A stretch of 24,074 bases of DNA from a virus (IMGVR_UViG_3300042305_000920:1-24074); one strand, 5' to 3'; shown: positions 1 to 8,171, numbered from the stretch's first letter. Translations and numbers: made by a program. Notes: a model not told the origin generated them from the letters alone.

Positions 1-13
1 AAGAAGAGCACAA

Positions 14-583
14 ATGAGCAAAAAGCTAGATGCTCTTTCCCAAATGATAAGACTTAAGAGAAGGTATGTAAACTACATAACCCAGTTAGAATCTTTGGCC
101 GCACAAAGAATAAAGGTTCTTATTACTGTAGAAACAGAAGAATTAGAAAAGTATAAACAAATATTCTTTGACATTCCTATTGATTCAGAGAAGAGAATGG
201 GCCTAAGATCATCGCACGGTGATCTGGATGATTTAGAAGGAGATGCTCATCCGCAGTATTTAAGAAGAGATGGTGGGATAATCACTGGAGATATTGATGT
301 AGCCGAAGGTGTAAAAATTGGTGGCGTAAATGTGTCAAACCATTCCCATTCTGGGATAGATGGGTCAATGCCGATTAGTGCGTCTGCTATAGATTATTCA
401 TCTGCTAGAGATGATTATTATAATTCAGCTTTGACTAGCCCTTATAGCAATTTAACTTTAACCAATTTAACTCAAAGCATTTTAACTGGTGGCGGTGTAA
501 TTTTTGATGCCACATTCGAAGTAGAAATAGAAGATGATAAATTAAACTCATATGAGTTTGAAATATTGTATAATGAGGTATAA
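14..583 (+). CDS. Phage tail-fibre-like structural protein, 189 aa
   Basis: The N-terminal ~60 residues are helical and charged. They are followed at about residues 70-120 by a fibre-type segment: an acidic DLEGDAHPQYLRRDGG stretch, then GDIDVAEGVKIGGV and a His-rich SNHSHSG motif. The 'HPQYL+RDGG..TGDI' and 'HSHSG.DG' patterns are typical of phage fibre or baseplate-attached proteins, where they mark trimeric beta-rich stems. I therefore infer a virion adhesin or fibre connector. The gene starts 13 nt from the window edge, so an upstream start cannot be excluded. The next gene begins 2 nt after its stop, which suggests one transcription unit with the two following genes. No enzymatic motif is seen and the exact role is not known. 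Confidence 0.7.
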   Translation: MSKKLDALSQMIRLKRRYVNYITQLESLAAQRIKVLITVETEELEKYKQIFFDIPIDSEKRMGLRSSHGDLDDLEGDAHPQYLRRDGGIITGDIDVAEGVKIGGVNVSNHSHSGIDGSMPISASAIDYSSARDDYYNSALTSPYSNLTLTNLTQSILTGGGVIFDATFEVEIEDDKLNSYEFEILYNEV

Positions 584-585
584 AT

Positions 586-1566
586 ATGACTTGGTTTACT
601 TATACAAAATCTTCAGCAACAATAACTCCCCCTGTAAGAAGAAAGATAATATTTCCACACTTAAATGAACATTTAAAAGTTGGAGATTGGCTACAGGTTA
701 ATCTTAATGATCTAGACTTGAATAGATATTATTATTTTGAAGATGGTCTTATCAAAAATAAAGCTGATTCAGACTCCTACGTGGTGGTTTATGAAACGGA
801 TACTGCGTATACAGTTACTCAAAGCTTATTGGTCGGTACGCCACTATTACCTAGCTATAAGAATAATCTATGGTTCAAATCAGTTACAGCTGTTAATGCA
901 AGCGAAAAGCCATTAGGTAATTACTATATCTATTACCACAAAGATGATATACAATATTTGTCATTGTCGGGTAACAGCTATGTTGCAACCACTAACCCAG
1001 GTGGAGCAAATTTTATAGGAAGTGAAACTCAAGGATCATCTAACAGTATAAACTTTTATTCAACCGTAGTCACTGGAGATTCTTTAAACGCAAGAATTGC
1101 AAATATAAGCTATTTAGGTGATACTGGAATTTGGAGTAATAAAAAAAGTTCAACTCCTGGTTCAAAACTAATGGGAAGTTTTTCAGGTCCAAACTTAAAA
1201 ATATACGCAGAAAAAAGTCCAAGTTCTGGAATAGCAACTTTAAAAATAGTTAAGACTTCAGCCAATGGTGCTGGTCAAAGTATTGTAAAAGGAAATATAG
1301 AATTAGATTTGTACGCATCAACAACCCAGGAAAACCAATTAATATATACGTTTAGTGTTGAAGATCTAAACATGTTTTCAACTTATGATGAAATATATGG
1401 AGAATTTACTTTTGAAATTGAAGTAAAATCAAACAAGAACACAAGCTCTACAGGCAATAACATAAAAATAGAAAATTATTCTTTTTCTAAAAACTATTTG
1501 CTAGAGATCGATCAAGAAGAAATTAACCCAAGCATATCTTTTAAAACAACGGGTAGTGTGAAATAA
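586..1566 (+). CDS. Hypothetical virion protein between fibre genes, 326 aa
   Basis: I do not recognise a family. The protein is Ser/Thr/Asn/Tyr-rich with alternating hydrophobic residues, which suggests a beta-rich structural protein with no signal peptide or membrane segment. The start lies 2 nt after the previous stop, and its stop overlaps the next ATG by 1 nt (TAATG), so it is translationally coupled on both sides. Its position between a fibre-like protein and a tail-tip-like protein makes a baseplate, tail-tip or receptor-binding role likely (inference only). Arg is encoded by AGA and AT-rich codons dominate, as in its neighbours. Confidence 0.65.
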   Translation: MTWFTYTKSSATITPPVRRKIIFPHLNEHLKVGDWLQVNLNDLDLNRYYYFEDGLIKNKADSDSYVVVYETDTAYTVTQSLLVGTPLLPSYKNNLWFKSVTAVNASEKPLGNYYIYYHKDDIQYLSLSGNSYVATTNPGGANFIGSETQGSSNSINFYSTVVTGDSLNARIANISYLGDTGIWSNKKSSTPGSKLMGSFSGPNLKIYAEKSPSSGIATLKIVKTSANGAGQSIVKGNIELDLYASTTQENQLIYTFSVEDLNMFSTYDEIYGEFTFEIEVKSNKNTSSTGNNIKIENYSFSKNYLLEIDQEEINPSISFKTTGSVK

Positions 1567-3020
1567 TGGCAAAAATAGTTAAAACAATAACAGGCTTAAA
1601 ACCTGATCAAGATTATCTTGTAGCGCTAAGGGTTAAAAATACTGAAATATCCGCGATAGATGATCCATATGAATCAATTAGAATCCATACTCCAAGAGAT
1701 CAAACTATTCCAGGTGCAATAGATATAAATACATTTTATATTTATGGAAATTATAAATCTGTTATGTTCCAATTTGAGCCAACGGTAGAGCTAGATGTTA
1801 ATGGTTATAAATATGAACTTTATTCAGATGCACTTGGCACAACACTTATTTCTTCAGGAACGGTAACATCATCTGTTTTTGCAGTAGACGTTCCAGACAA
1901 TAGCAACGCAGCTAATCCCGATACAGCACAAACTGATGTTATTTATTATGGGCGAGTAAAGACCATTGACACTTCCGGTAATGAAAGTGGTTGGACTCCA
2001 AGTTCTGGCCTTAAAGCTTCGACAGCTACAGACATGATTCAAGGTTCTCATATTATTAATTTAACAGCTGCAAAAATTACAGCTGGAACAATTGGTGCAC
2101 ATGAAATAATTTTGAAACAACAAGGTGCTCAGTCAAACATCGTGGCTCCAGCAAATATGGCAATCATAAGATCATCTAACTATAACGGCGCCTATAATAA
2201 CAATACTGGAGTTTGGACTTCTGGAACAACTGGCTGGGTAATTAGCGGTGACGGAAGAGCAGAGTTCTCAACAGCTTCAATTAGAGGAACATTAAAAGCA
2301 GGTTCAGTATACATTGATGCCAATAACCGTTGGAAGAGTGACACTGCCGGCAATACAATTTCTACATCAGAATTTAGAGTTGGCAATGTAGACAATTTTA
2401 TTTACTGGGATGGAAGTGAGTCTTTTAGCGTAAAAGGATCCATTCAAGCTACTTCTGGCAAGATAGCTGGTTGGGATATTATTGGCGACAATCTTACATC
2501 TGGAGCAGGTTATAACGGCTCAATGACTGTAGGTCCTGGCGCGGGACCAGCATCAATAGCAACTGGTGGTCCAACAGGTGGAATTTTTGTTGATGCCGGA
2601 GTGTCTCCAGGATATGTCGCAGTTGGAACGTATAATGCTTATTACGCAAGGTGGGCTAGAACAGGTAGTGGCCCTGACTTTGCTCTTACTATTCGACCAG
2701 ATGGTATTAACTATCAGTATTCTGAAACCGATAGATTTGAATTTAGACTAGTATCAGGAGCCCCGTACATAGTTATAAATGGAACTCAATATGCTTTGAC
2801 GATAGGTGGAGGATCTAGCAGTGGTGGCACAACAACTACTCCACCGTCTGGTGGCACAACAACTACTCCACCGGCTACATGTACTCCAGGAACAGTTATT
2901 AATGGAAGTTGCTGCGGTTGCGGGCCATGCTTAAGTTACACAACAACGTATGCTGACTGTTCAACGAACACTTTCTGTAATGGTCCAAACTGCGAATGTT
3001 GTGGTATAATTGTTATCTAA
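1566..3020 (+). CDS. Tail-tip/fibre protein with FnIII-like N-terminus and Cys-rich C-terminus, 484 aa
   Basis: Residues ~1-150 look like fibronectin type III-type beta sandwiches ('ITGLKPDQDYLVALRV', 'YYGRVKTIDTSGNESGWTPSS'). The middle has the 'AKITAGTIGAHEI' and 'GSIQATSGKIAGWDI' patterns typical of central tail-tip proteins and fibre-attached host-specificity proteins. The C-terminus holds a duplicated GGTTTTPP linker (27-nt DNA repeat) and then a tail of about 50 residues with ten cysteines, including CC, CxC and CxxC. Such a dense Cys patch at the very end suggests metal binding or disulfide stabilisation of a tip. Its ATG overlaps the previous stop. I infer a receptor-binding or tail-tip role; exact orthology to gpJ-type proteins is not established. 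Confidence 0.72.
   Translation: MAKIVKTITGLKPDQDYLVALRVKNTEISAIDDPYESIRIHTPRDQTIPGAIDINTFYIYGNYKSVMFQFEPTVELDVNGYKYELYSDALGTTLISSGTVTSSVFAVDVPDNSNAANPDTAQTDVIYYGRVKTIDTSGNESGWTPSSGLKASTATDMIQGSHIINLTAAKITAGTIGAHEIILKQQGAQSNIVAPANMAIIRSSNYNGAYNNNTGVWTSGTTGWVISGDGRAEFSTASIRGTLKAGSVYIDANNRWKSDTAGNTISTSEFRVGNVDNFIYWDGSESFSVKGSIQATSGKIAGWDIIGDNLTSGAGYNGSMTVGPGAGPASIATGGPTGGIFVDAGVSPGYVAVGTYNAYYARWARTGSGPDFALTIRPDGINYQYSETDRFEFRLVSGAPYIVINGTQYALTIGGGSSSGGTTTTPPSGGTTTTPPATCTPGTVINGSCCGCGPCLSYTTTYADCSTNTFCNGPNCECCGIIVI
2823..2873 (+). repeat. Two-copy 24-nt direct repeat encoding Thr/Pro linker
   Basis: The 24-nt unit beginning GGTGGCACAACAACTACTCC occurs at 2823-2846 and again at 2850-2873, 27 nt apart, in frame. 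It encodes GGTTTTPP twice, a flexible linker between the beta-rich body and the Cys-rich tail of the 1566 gene. The near-identical copies suggest recent duplication. Confidence 0.85.
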
Positions 3021-3034
3021 AATAGGAGAATATA

Positions 3035-3256
3035 ATGGCCGCCCCAAAAAAAGAAGACTATGAATATTTTGCTTTTATTGTAGACGATGAAGTTGCTGCG
3101 GTAATACCAATGAACAAAAATAATTTAGCTCAATGGGTAGCAGCTTTGTCCTCTGATCCAAAAGTCATAAAACTTGAAGAAGATCAAAAAGATGTTGTTG
3201 TTTCTGGATGGATCTTTAATGGAGAAGATTTTTCTTTGCCACCAGAAAACGAATGA
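3035..3256 (+). CDS. Small acidic hypothetical protein, 73 aa
   Basis: A short gene with a good ribosome site (AGGAGAATATA before the ATG), 14 nt after the tail-tip gene. The product is acidic, with a YEYFAFIVDDEVAAVIPMNKN start and a 'VVSGWIFNGEDFSLPPENE' end. It has no transmembrane segment or catalytic motif. Small proteins of this style with a 'DGEVA.vip' beginning are frequent near phage structural genes, but their function is unknown. It ends with TGA, which supports TGA being a stop in this genome. No role is claimed. Confidence 0.6.
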   Translation: MAAPKKEDYEYFAFIVDDEVAAVIPMNKNNLAQWVAALSSDPKVIKLEEDQKDVVVSGWIFNGEDFSLPPENE

Positions 3257-3305
3257 TACATTTTTAAAAAAAAAATAACTTACTTTACATGAAAGGCAGC
3301 AAAAA

Positions 3306-3323
3306 CAGCTGCTATACTAGCTG
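3306..3323 (+). promoter_or_regulatory. Candidate extended -10 promoter within an inverted repeat
   Basis: TGCTATACT (3310-3318) fits an extended -10 (TGnTATAAT). It is framed by CAGCT (3306-3310) and AGCTG (3319-3323), an inverted repeat that could be an operator. No convincing -35 was found at 16-18 nt. It lies 52 nt upstream of the gene at 3370, in the longest gap between the fibre and head modules. Confidence 0.35.
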
Positions 3324-3369
3324 TAATAATACTTAGTATCAAAACTTAAAACAAAAGGATAATTATCAC

Positions 3370-3555
3370 ATGAGTGAAGAAGTAGCAGTAGTGCCAGAGG
3401 CTAAAAAAGAATTTAAAATTGAAATTACTCTTTCAGAAGCCAACGTAGCATACAAGAGCGATTTCCCTGAATCAGATACAGTTTTTTGGCTCGAGTGGGT
3501 AAAAACCATTATTTTGCAGAAGACTCTTAGCAATTTAAACCAAGAAGCTAATTAA
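3370..3555 (+). CDS. Small hypothetical protein, 61 aa
   Basis: A short ORF with an AAAGGAT ribosome site about 10 nt before the ATG. The product is 'MSEEVAVVPEAKKEFKIEIT...', with a hydrophobic/aromatic centre (TVFWLEWVKTIILQKTL) and no recognisable domain. It stands alone in a ~350-nt gap between the small gene at 3035 and the portal gene, preceded by a possible promoter at 3310. Coding character is reasonable (good ribosome site, neighbour-like codons), but the function is unknown. Confidence 0.5.
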   Translation: MSEEVAVVPEAKKEFKIEITLSEANVAYKSDFPESDTVFWLEWVKTIILQKTLSNLNQEAN

Positions 3556-3570
3556 ATTAATATAAAGGTC

Positions 3571-3578
3571 TACTATAT
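3571..3578 (+). promoter_or_regulatory. TACTATAT octamer upstream of portal gene (candidate phage promoter)
   Basis: TACTATAT followed by CTTAG, 41 nt before the portal ATG. The same octamer occurs at 6392, 19083 and 23309, each 36-45 nt before a start codon. That recurrence is the evidence for a regulatory role, most likely a -10-like late promoter element. Confidence 0.5.
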
Positions 3579-3611
3579 CTTAGTATTCCCTCGTATTTAG
3601 GCGGCTAAAGA

Positions 3612-5243
3612 ATGGCTATTAAAAAATATTTTCCTGTACGCAATGACGAGTCCGCAGGGGACTTTGTTGCTAAAAAGGTAAATCCAGAAGACTCAAAGTC
3701 AATAAGCAAAATATTCAAGGTAGCCTCCTTGGCTCTTGGGTATCAAGGAACAAACTATTACTACGCAGGTAGAAGTAACTTTGAGCCATCCCCATATGAC
3801 TTTGAAAGAATCCTTCAAGCAGTAGATACTGACTCCTATGTCAAGCAAGCTGTTTCAAAATATAAAGATCTGTTTTGGAAAGAAGGCTGGAAAATAGTTG
3901 GAGAAAATCAAGAAGCTGTTTCTTACCTATACCAAAGAATAGATTATATGGAAATGGCAATGAAGAGACCATTCTTGGATTTCCTCATTGAAATGTCAGA
4001 TCAGCTAATAAAATTCTCAAACGTCTTTGCCGTAAAAGCAAGAGGAGAGTTAAATGATTATTTTCCAAGAAATCTTACTCCAGTAAGTTCTACTCAGCCA
4101 ATAGTTGGTTATTATTTAATTCCTACTGAGCAAGTAAGAATTATGAGAGATAAGCATAATAGACCTAAGACCTATTTGCAAAGAACAGATCCATTGACTT
4201 ATGCTCCTACTGATCGAGACCCAGTTTGGTCAGCTGACAGAGTAATACATTTATTCTTTGACAGAAAACCAGGCAGAGCTTTTGGTACGCCATACTTGTC
4301 TAACGTAATGGATGACGTAGTTGCCTTAAGACAGATGGAAGAAGATATTCAAAATCTTGTTCACAGAGAGTTATTTCCTTTATACAAATACATTATTGGA
4401 ACAGCTGATCAACCAGCAGAGCCAGATGAAATAGAAAAAGCCGCTTCAGAAATAGAAAACTTAAGATCTGAAGGTGGATTGATTCTTCCGTACAGACACG
4501 ATGTCGATGTAATTGGAGTTGGCAAAGAAGGCCTTGATGCAACTAACTATTTGCAACACTTTAAAGAAAGAGTGTCTGTTGGTTTAGGCGTTGCTCCGCA
4601 TCACCTTGGCATGACCATGAATGGTGGAAATAGATCTATGTCAGAAAGATTAGACACATCGCTTTATGACAAGATCAAGCAATTCCAAAAGCAATTTGCC
4701 GAGATGGTTAGATTACACATATTCAATGAACTTTTATTTGAAGGTGGATTTGATCCAATTGAAAATCCTATGGAATCATCGATGTCTGACAGATGCTACT
4801 TTAAGTTCAATGAAATAGATACCGATACTCAGGTAAAGAAAGAAACACATATCATTCAAAAATATGTTAGTTCATTAATTACTTTAACTGAGGCAAGAAC
4901 TGAAATGGGAATAGATCCTGAAGCTAATATGGATGATTTATTCAGCGCAATTCAAGTGGATCAACAAAAAGATATGATAGACGCACAAGCTGCAGCTAAT
5001 CCTCCCGCTAATCGAGCTGCAGGCGATAAACAGGAGCCAGCTAAAAAAGGTTCTAGAAATACACCCTCAAAAAGAAAAGGTGTTGGCAATGTTATTAGAC
5101 CACAAAATCAAAATGGAAGAAAGACTTCTCCAAATATAAAAAGATCAGATCCTGATTGGATTAATACTGTTGAGAACTTGCTCCAAGAGCAATATGATGT
5201 TAAGATAGAAGAATCAAACTTAACGATTCAGAGCGAGGAATAA
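3612..5243 (+). CDS. Portal protein, 543 aa
   Basis: The length and sequence character fit a phage portal (dodecameric DNA gateway at the capsid vertex). The N-terminal part has 'FERILQAVDTDSYVKQAVSKYKDLFWKEGW', the usual portal opening in which several single-residue contexts describe an aromatic-rich helical wing. The central part contains 'ADRVIHLFFDRKPGRAFGTPYL' and 'RELFPLYKYIIGT', matching the portal stem/clip region. 'GVAPHHLGMTMNGGNRSMSERLD' resembles the conserved 'G.p...lg......n.s.se' segment of portal families. The C-terminal ~80 residues are basic and low complexity. Its stop overlaps the next ATG (TAATG). It is followed by the protease and capsid genes, the normal head-module order. 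Confidence 0.85.
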   Translation: MAIKKYFPVRNDESAGDFVAKKVNPEDSKSISKIFKVASLALGYQGTNYYYAGRSNFEPSPYDFERILQAVDTDSYVKQAVSKYKDLFWKEGWKIVGENQEAVSYLYQRIDYMEMAMKRPFLDFLIEMSDQLIKFSNVFAVKARGELNDYFPRNLTPVSSTQPIVGYYLIPTEQVRIMRDKHNRPKTYLQRTDPLTYAPTDRDPVWSADRVIHLFFDRKPGRAFGTPYLSNVMDDVVALRQMEEDIQNLVHRELFPLYKYIIGTADQPAEPDEIEKAASEIENLRSEGGLILPYRHDVDVIGVGKEGLDATNYLQHFKERVSVGLGVAPHHLGMTMNGGNRSMSERLDTSLYDKIKQFQKQFAEMVRLHIFNELLFEGGFDPIENPMESSMSDRCYFKFNEIDTDTQVKKETHIIQKYVSSLITLTEARTEMGIDPEANMDDLFSAIQVDQQKDMIDAQAAANPPANRAAGDKQEPAKKGSRNTPSKRKGVGNVIRPQNQNGRKTSPNIKRSDPDWINTVENLLQEQYDVKIEESNLTIQSEE

Positions 5244-5569
5244 TGCCATTCATTATAACATCAGACACTTCTAAGCAATACCTTAGAGAAGATGACGCAG
5301 TAAAAGGTTTTGAAATTGCAGTAGGAAATGGTCAGAGCCGCATGGCTCTTACAATTCTTGTTGACGTGATCAACGGAATCATGGACATCTTTAATGCTCT
5401 TGAAGATGAATTAGAATTAGAAGAAGAAGAATCAGCACCAACACCAGTTGCTGTTGAGGAGCCTAAGTTGCAAAAGCAAGTTCAAGTTGCAGAAGCTGCA
5501 GAAGAAGAAGTTTTGCCAGTGGCTAAACCAGTTGCCAAAAAAGAAACAAAAACAACTGAAGAAAAATGA
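5243..5569 (+). CDS. Small acidic protein after portal, 108 aa
   Basis: The N-terminal ~45 residues look folded ('PFIITSDTSKQYLREDDAVKGFEIAVGNGQ', 'ALTILVDVINGIMDIFNALE'). The rest is an extremely acidic and Ala/Val/Pro/Lys-rich tail (runs of Glu, then 'PVAKPVAKKETKTTEEK'), probably disordered. The gene is coupled to both neighbours: its ATG overlaps the portal stop, and its TGA overlaps the following ATG (ATGA at 5566). No family is recognised. Location suggests a head-assembly accessory role, for example a chaperone or scaffold helper, which is inference only. Confidence 0.6.
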   Translation: MPFIITSDTSKQYLREDDAVKGFEIAVGNGQSRMALTILVDVINGIMDIFNALEDELELEEEESAPTPVAVEEPKLQKQVQVAEAAEEEVLPVAKPVAKKETKTTEEK

Positions 5570-6351
5570 AACTAATTATAGGTTGTCCTATATATAAAAG
5601 AGAATGGATTTTTCCATATTGGGCAATGGCTATTGAAAGACAGTCAGTCTCTCTTAACGATGTAGGTTTTATTTTTGTCGTATCCTCTTCCGATCAAGGA
5701 ACTATTTCCATGATTAATAGATGGAAAGAAGTTTCAAAAAATTCAATTGGATTTGTTGACATTGTAGTCAAAGATGATCTTGCTCACCATGAGCACGATC
5801 CCAAGTCTAGACAGTGGACAATGTCTAAGTATCACAATATGGTCAGTTTAAGAAATACTCTTTTGGGTGAAGTAAGAAAATATCAACCAGATTATTTCTT
5901 TAGCCTAGATTCAGATATTATTATTCACAATACGTCAACTATAGAATTGTTAATAAGCCACATCAAAGATGGGGCAGACGCAGTTAGTCCATTGATGTTC
6001 ATGACACCAATTGGAACAGATTTCCCAAGCGTTATGACATGGTTGGACAAATCAGGCGATAAGGCCAACAGAGCTAGAAACTATCCACTTGGAAGTTATT
6101 TCAAGTCAGATATTATTATGGCTGCAAAAATGATGTCAAAAGACACATATAATAAAGTTGATTACGTTTTTCATTCACAAGGAGAAGACCTTGGATGGTG
6201 TGCTAATGCCCGTGAAAAGGGCATAACAGAGCTATATTCAGCATCATATATATATGCCCCACACATTATGCACCAAGAAATGCTCGAAGCCTTTACTAAG
6301 GGTGGAGATCCAAGAATTTCTGTTGCATTTGAAAACATGGTAAAAATATGA
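5566..6351 (+). CDS. GT-A-fold glycosyltransferase-like protein, 261 aa
   Basis: The N-terminus (MKLIIGCPIYKREWIFPYW) fits the first beta strand of a family-2-like glycosyltransferase. Residues ~109-119 read 'DYFFSLDSDI', a DxD-type metal/nucleotide-sugar motif (D115, D117) after a hydrophobic strand. 'HSQGEDLGWCANAREKG' near residue 205 resembles the acidic acceptor-side ED motif. No signal peptide or membrane helix is seen, so it is probably cytosolic and transfers a sugar to a virion protein, DNA or host surface precursor. It lies inside the head operon, coupled to the 5243 gene by a 4-nt overlap, which hints at glycosylation of a virion protein (inference). Confidence 0.72.
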   Translation: MKLIIGCPIYKREWIFPYWAMAIERQSVSLNDVGFIFVVSSSDQGTISMINRWKEVSKNSIGFVDIVVKDDLAHHEHDPKSRQWTMSKYHNMVSLRNTLLGEVRKYQPDYFFSLDSDIIIHNTSTIELLISHIKDGADAVSPLMFMTPIGTDFPSVMTWLDKSGDKANRARNYPLGSYFKSDIIMAAKMMSKDTYNKVDYVFHSQGEDLGWCANAREKGITELYSASYIYAPHIMHQEMLEAFTKGGDPRISVAFENMVKI

Positions 6352-6391
6352 TATCTTTATATAAAATTGTTTAATGTTATAAAAACAAATT

Positions 6392-6399
6392 TACTATAT
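6392..6399 (+). promoter_or_regulatory. TACTATAT octamer upstream of protease gene (candidate phage promoter)
   Basis: TACTATAT followed by ATACAG, 36 nt before the ATG at 6428 in a 76-nt non-coding gap. It shares the octamer and its distance to the start with the sites at 3571, 19083 and 23309. Confidence 0.5.
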
Positions 6400-6427
6400 A
6401 TACAGATTTTAAAAAATGGAGAATTAA

Positions 6428-8144
6428 ATGGCTTTTAACTTTGTGGAAACCTTTACGGTTCAACTGCCAGATTTCACTGATGTAGATTTGAATTTCTCAG
6501 AATCTCAAAATGCAAACAAAGGTTTGATTATTGAGGTTGCAGCTATTCATGAACGGATTGACTGGCAACTATAATAACTATTCTGCAATAGAATTAGAAA
6601 AAGCTCTCCAGTCATGGGTTGAGCCTTATCCTAAGCCAATTATTTTGAATCATGATCTTAACTCAGAGCCTATTGGCCGTGTTATGGCAGCAAAGATGGA
6701 TAAAGAAGAAGATGGTTCACATTTCGTTCGTTTACAAGTTGCAATCACTGACCCAGTAGCAATCCAAAAAGTTCTCGACAAAAGATACTTGACAGGTTCA
6801 GTTGGCGGAAGAGCTGGGAAAGCAGTCTGCTCAATATCTGGAGACGACCTAGCATCTGAAAGTGCTGATGGCAGACCAAAGGCTCAAAAGTTTAAAAGAG
6901 GCCAAGTTTACAAAGGCAAGTTGGCATTTATCGACATGCAAGACATTTCCTTTAAGGAATATTCATTTGTCAACCAGCCAGCAGACTCTAAGTCTGGAGT
7001 AAGAAAGTCTTCTTCTGGAGATGTTAAAGTAGAAAACTCTTCAGATGACTGGGTAGCAAGAAGTTCTGCATTCGTACTTAATATGGATGAAGAAGATATA
7101 TATTCAGTAGAAGAGCATAAATCGATTCTATCAGGTTTAAAATCTAAAGAATCTAAACCACTTTATCTACATCTAAAGGGCTCTTTCCTTACGGCTATTG
7201 CTGTTCATGAAAGTGAAAATTACAAATACAATAGCAACTCATTACTATCTAATGAGAATGATAATAATGAAGATCATGAGGAGAATTCAAAAATGGAAGA
7301 AAGCGTTCAGAATGAGGATGTTTTGGCTGCTGTAGAAAGCCTTAGCCAAGATCTCTCAACAATTACCGCAGTTTCAGCTCAGGAATCGCAGGAACCTGTT
7401 GCAGAGCCAGCAGAAGAAGTAGTGGAAGTCAAGCCTGAAGAAGTTGAGACTGCAGAAGAAAAAGGCGCTGATTCAGAGCCGGTAGCAGAAAGCCAGGATA
7501 TGGTTTCCGTATTAAAGCAAGCACTTGTTTTGGCTACTGAAGTTAAAGATCAAGATTTGGTTGACATCTTGACAGCAAAAATAGCTGCACAAGAAGAAGT
7601 AAAAGAAGAAAAGATTTCTAATGAAACTTCAGAGTCGGTAGAAGAACAGGCTGAATTAGCTGTTGAATCTGTAGACGCTGAGGTTACTGAAGAAAACAAA
7701 GCAGTTGAAGAGCCAAAGGCAGAGCTCACTAGTCCAGAACAAGCTTCTGAGCAAGATGCCGATGACGCAAGTAAGAAGCTTCAAATGCTTGAAGAAGAAA
7801 ATCAAAAACTCAAGAGCGCATTGCACAGAACTCTCGCAGAGAGAGTTGTGGACACAAAGATTGCAGCTGGAATTGAGGGACCTGAATCAAGAGAAGAGTC
7901 AATTGCAGAGCACGTAAAGCGCACTGCGTCATCGTTGGCTGATTCTCTAAGAGATCTAGCAGGAATGCCAGTAGCCAAAAAGGCTAAGGGCACAATGCCA
8001 GAAATCAGCTCGGAAATTGAAGCTGTTGAAAGTGAAGACAATGTCATCACAATCGATGGAGAACAAGAAGAGTCGAAAAAACAGGTTACCAATACTTCAG
8101 AGCAGCTTTTTGTAGATGCTCTCATGGGTCGTCGTAAACTTTAA
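6428..8144 (+). CDS. Prohead protease-scaffold fusion, 571 aa via +1 frameshift at CGG codon 43
   Basis: The start at 6428 has a strong ribosome site (GGAGAATTAA). The zero frame reads 42 residues ending IEVAAIHE, then CGG and a stop six codons later (6572). Skipping C6554 gives Gly and joins the long downstream frame. The protease domain (about residues 30-190) has His75 in LNHDLNSEP, Ser124 in YLTGSVGGRAG and 'DISFKEYSFVNQPAD' near 171-185, consistent with S78/U35-type prohead proteases. These proteases process capsid precursors inside the procapsid. Residues ~190-571 are acidic and low complexity, with a coiled coil near 446-485 (LQMLEEENQKLKSAL), as expected for a scaffold. The usable TTG at 6531 would discard the conserved-looking N-terminus and has no ribosome site. 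An assembly error remains possible. Confidence 0.75.
6551..6574 (+). other. +1 recoding site 1 (GAA-CGG-A)
   Basis: The zero frame is GAA CGG ATT GAC TGG CAA CTA TAA. Dropping C6554 gives GAA GGA TTG ACT GGC and continues for 529 codons. The shift must occur between 6528 and 6572, because the downstream frame has a stop at 6525 and the upstream frame at 6572. CGG is the only such codon in that interval. TGACTGG (6559-6565) can pair with CCAGTCA (6608-6614), a possible downstream stimulator. Confidence 0.65.
7278..7295 (+). promoter_or_regulatory. Internal Shine-Dalgarno and ATG for nested scaffold
   Basis: GAGGAG with 9 nt to an in-frame ATG, inside the Asn/Asp/Glu linker between the protease and scaffold parts. 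Purine-rich Glu codons can mimic ribosome sites by chance. However, the match to the ribosome sites of neighbouring genes and its placement exactly at the domain boundary favour real initiation. Confidence 0.6.
7293..8144 (+). CDS. Nested in-frame scaffold protein from internal start, 283 aa (candidate)
   Basis: ATG 7293 lies in the protease frame and is preceded by GAGGAG (7278-7283) and AATTCAAAA. This layout closely resembles the starts at 6428 and 8172 (GGAGAATTAA-ATG). It would yield the scaffold half alone (residues 289-571 of the fusion): acidic, Ala/Glu/Val-rich, with a coiled coil and a basic C-terminus (FVDALMGRRKL). Nested scaffolds inside protease genes are established, as in lambda C/Nu3. 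It would be made independently of the frameshift at 6554. This is a prediction from the ribosome site and position only. Confidence 0.6.
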   Translation: MEESVQNEDVLAAVESLSQDLSTITAVSAQESQEPVAEPAEEVVEVKPEEVETAEEKGADSEPVAESQDMVSVLKQALVLATEVKDQDLVDILTAKIAAQEEVKEEKISNETSESVEEQAELAVESVDAEVTEENKAVEEPKAELTSPEQASEQDADDASKKLQMLEEENQKLKSALHRTLAERVVDTKIAAGIEGPESREESIAEHVKRTASSLADSLRDLAGMPVAKKAKGTMPEISSEIEAVESEDNVITIDGEQEESKKQVTNTSEQLFVDALMGRRKL

Positions 8145-8171
8145 TCAATATATATTCTTAAGGAGAATTAA

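Noticed and set aside
922-929. TACTATAT copy inside the 586 gene
   Set aside because: It encodes Tyr-Tyr-Ile within a coding region and has no gene start at the usual distance.
2820-2875. CRISPR-like repeat
   Set aside because: Only two in-frame copies of a Thr/Pro codon repeat with a 3-nt spacer; it is a protein linker.
6352-6391. Terminator after the first glycosyltransferase
   Set aside because: AAATTGTTT/AAACAAATTT can pair only imperfectly, with AT pairs and no clean T tract.
6531-6533. TTG as protease start
   Set aside because: No ribosome site, and it would ignore the well-initiated 42-residue frame at 6428 that joins it naturally at CGG.
6551-6557. P-site slippage as the mechanism of the +1 shift
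   Set aside because: Shifting GAA to AAC, GCA to CAC or ATA to TAC would destroy codon pairing at all three sites; out-of-frame A-site entry or quadruplet decoding fits better.
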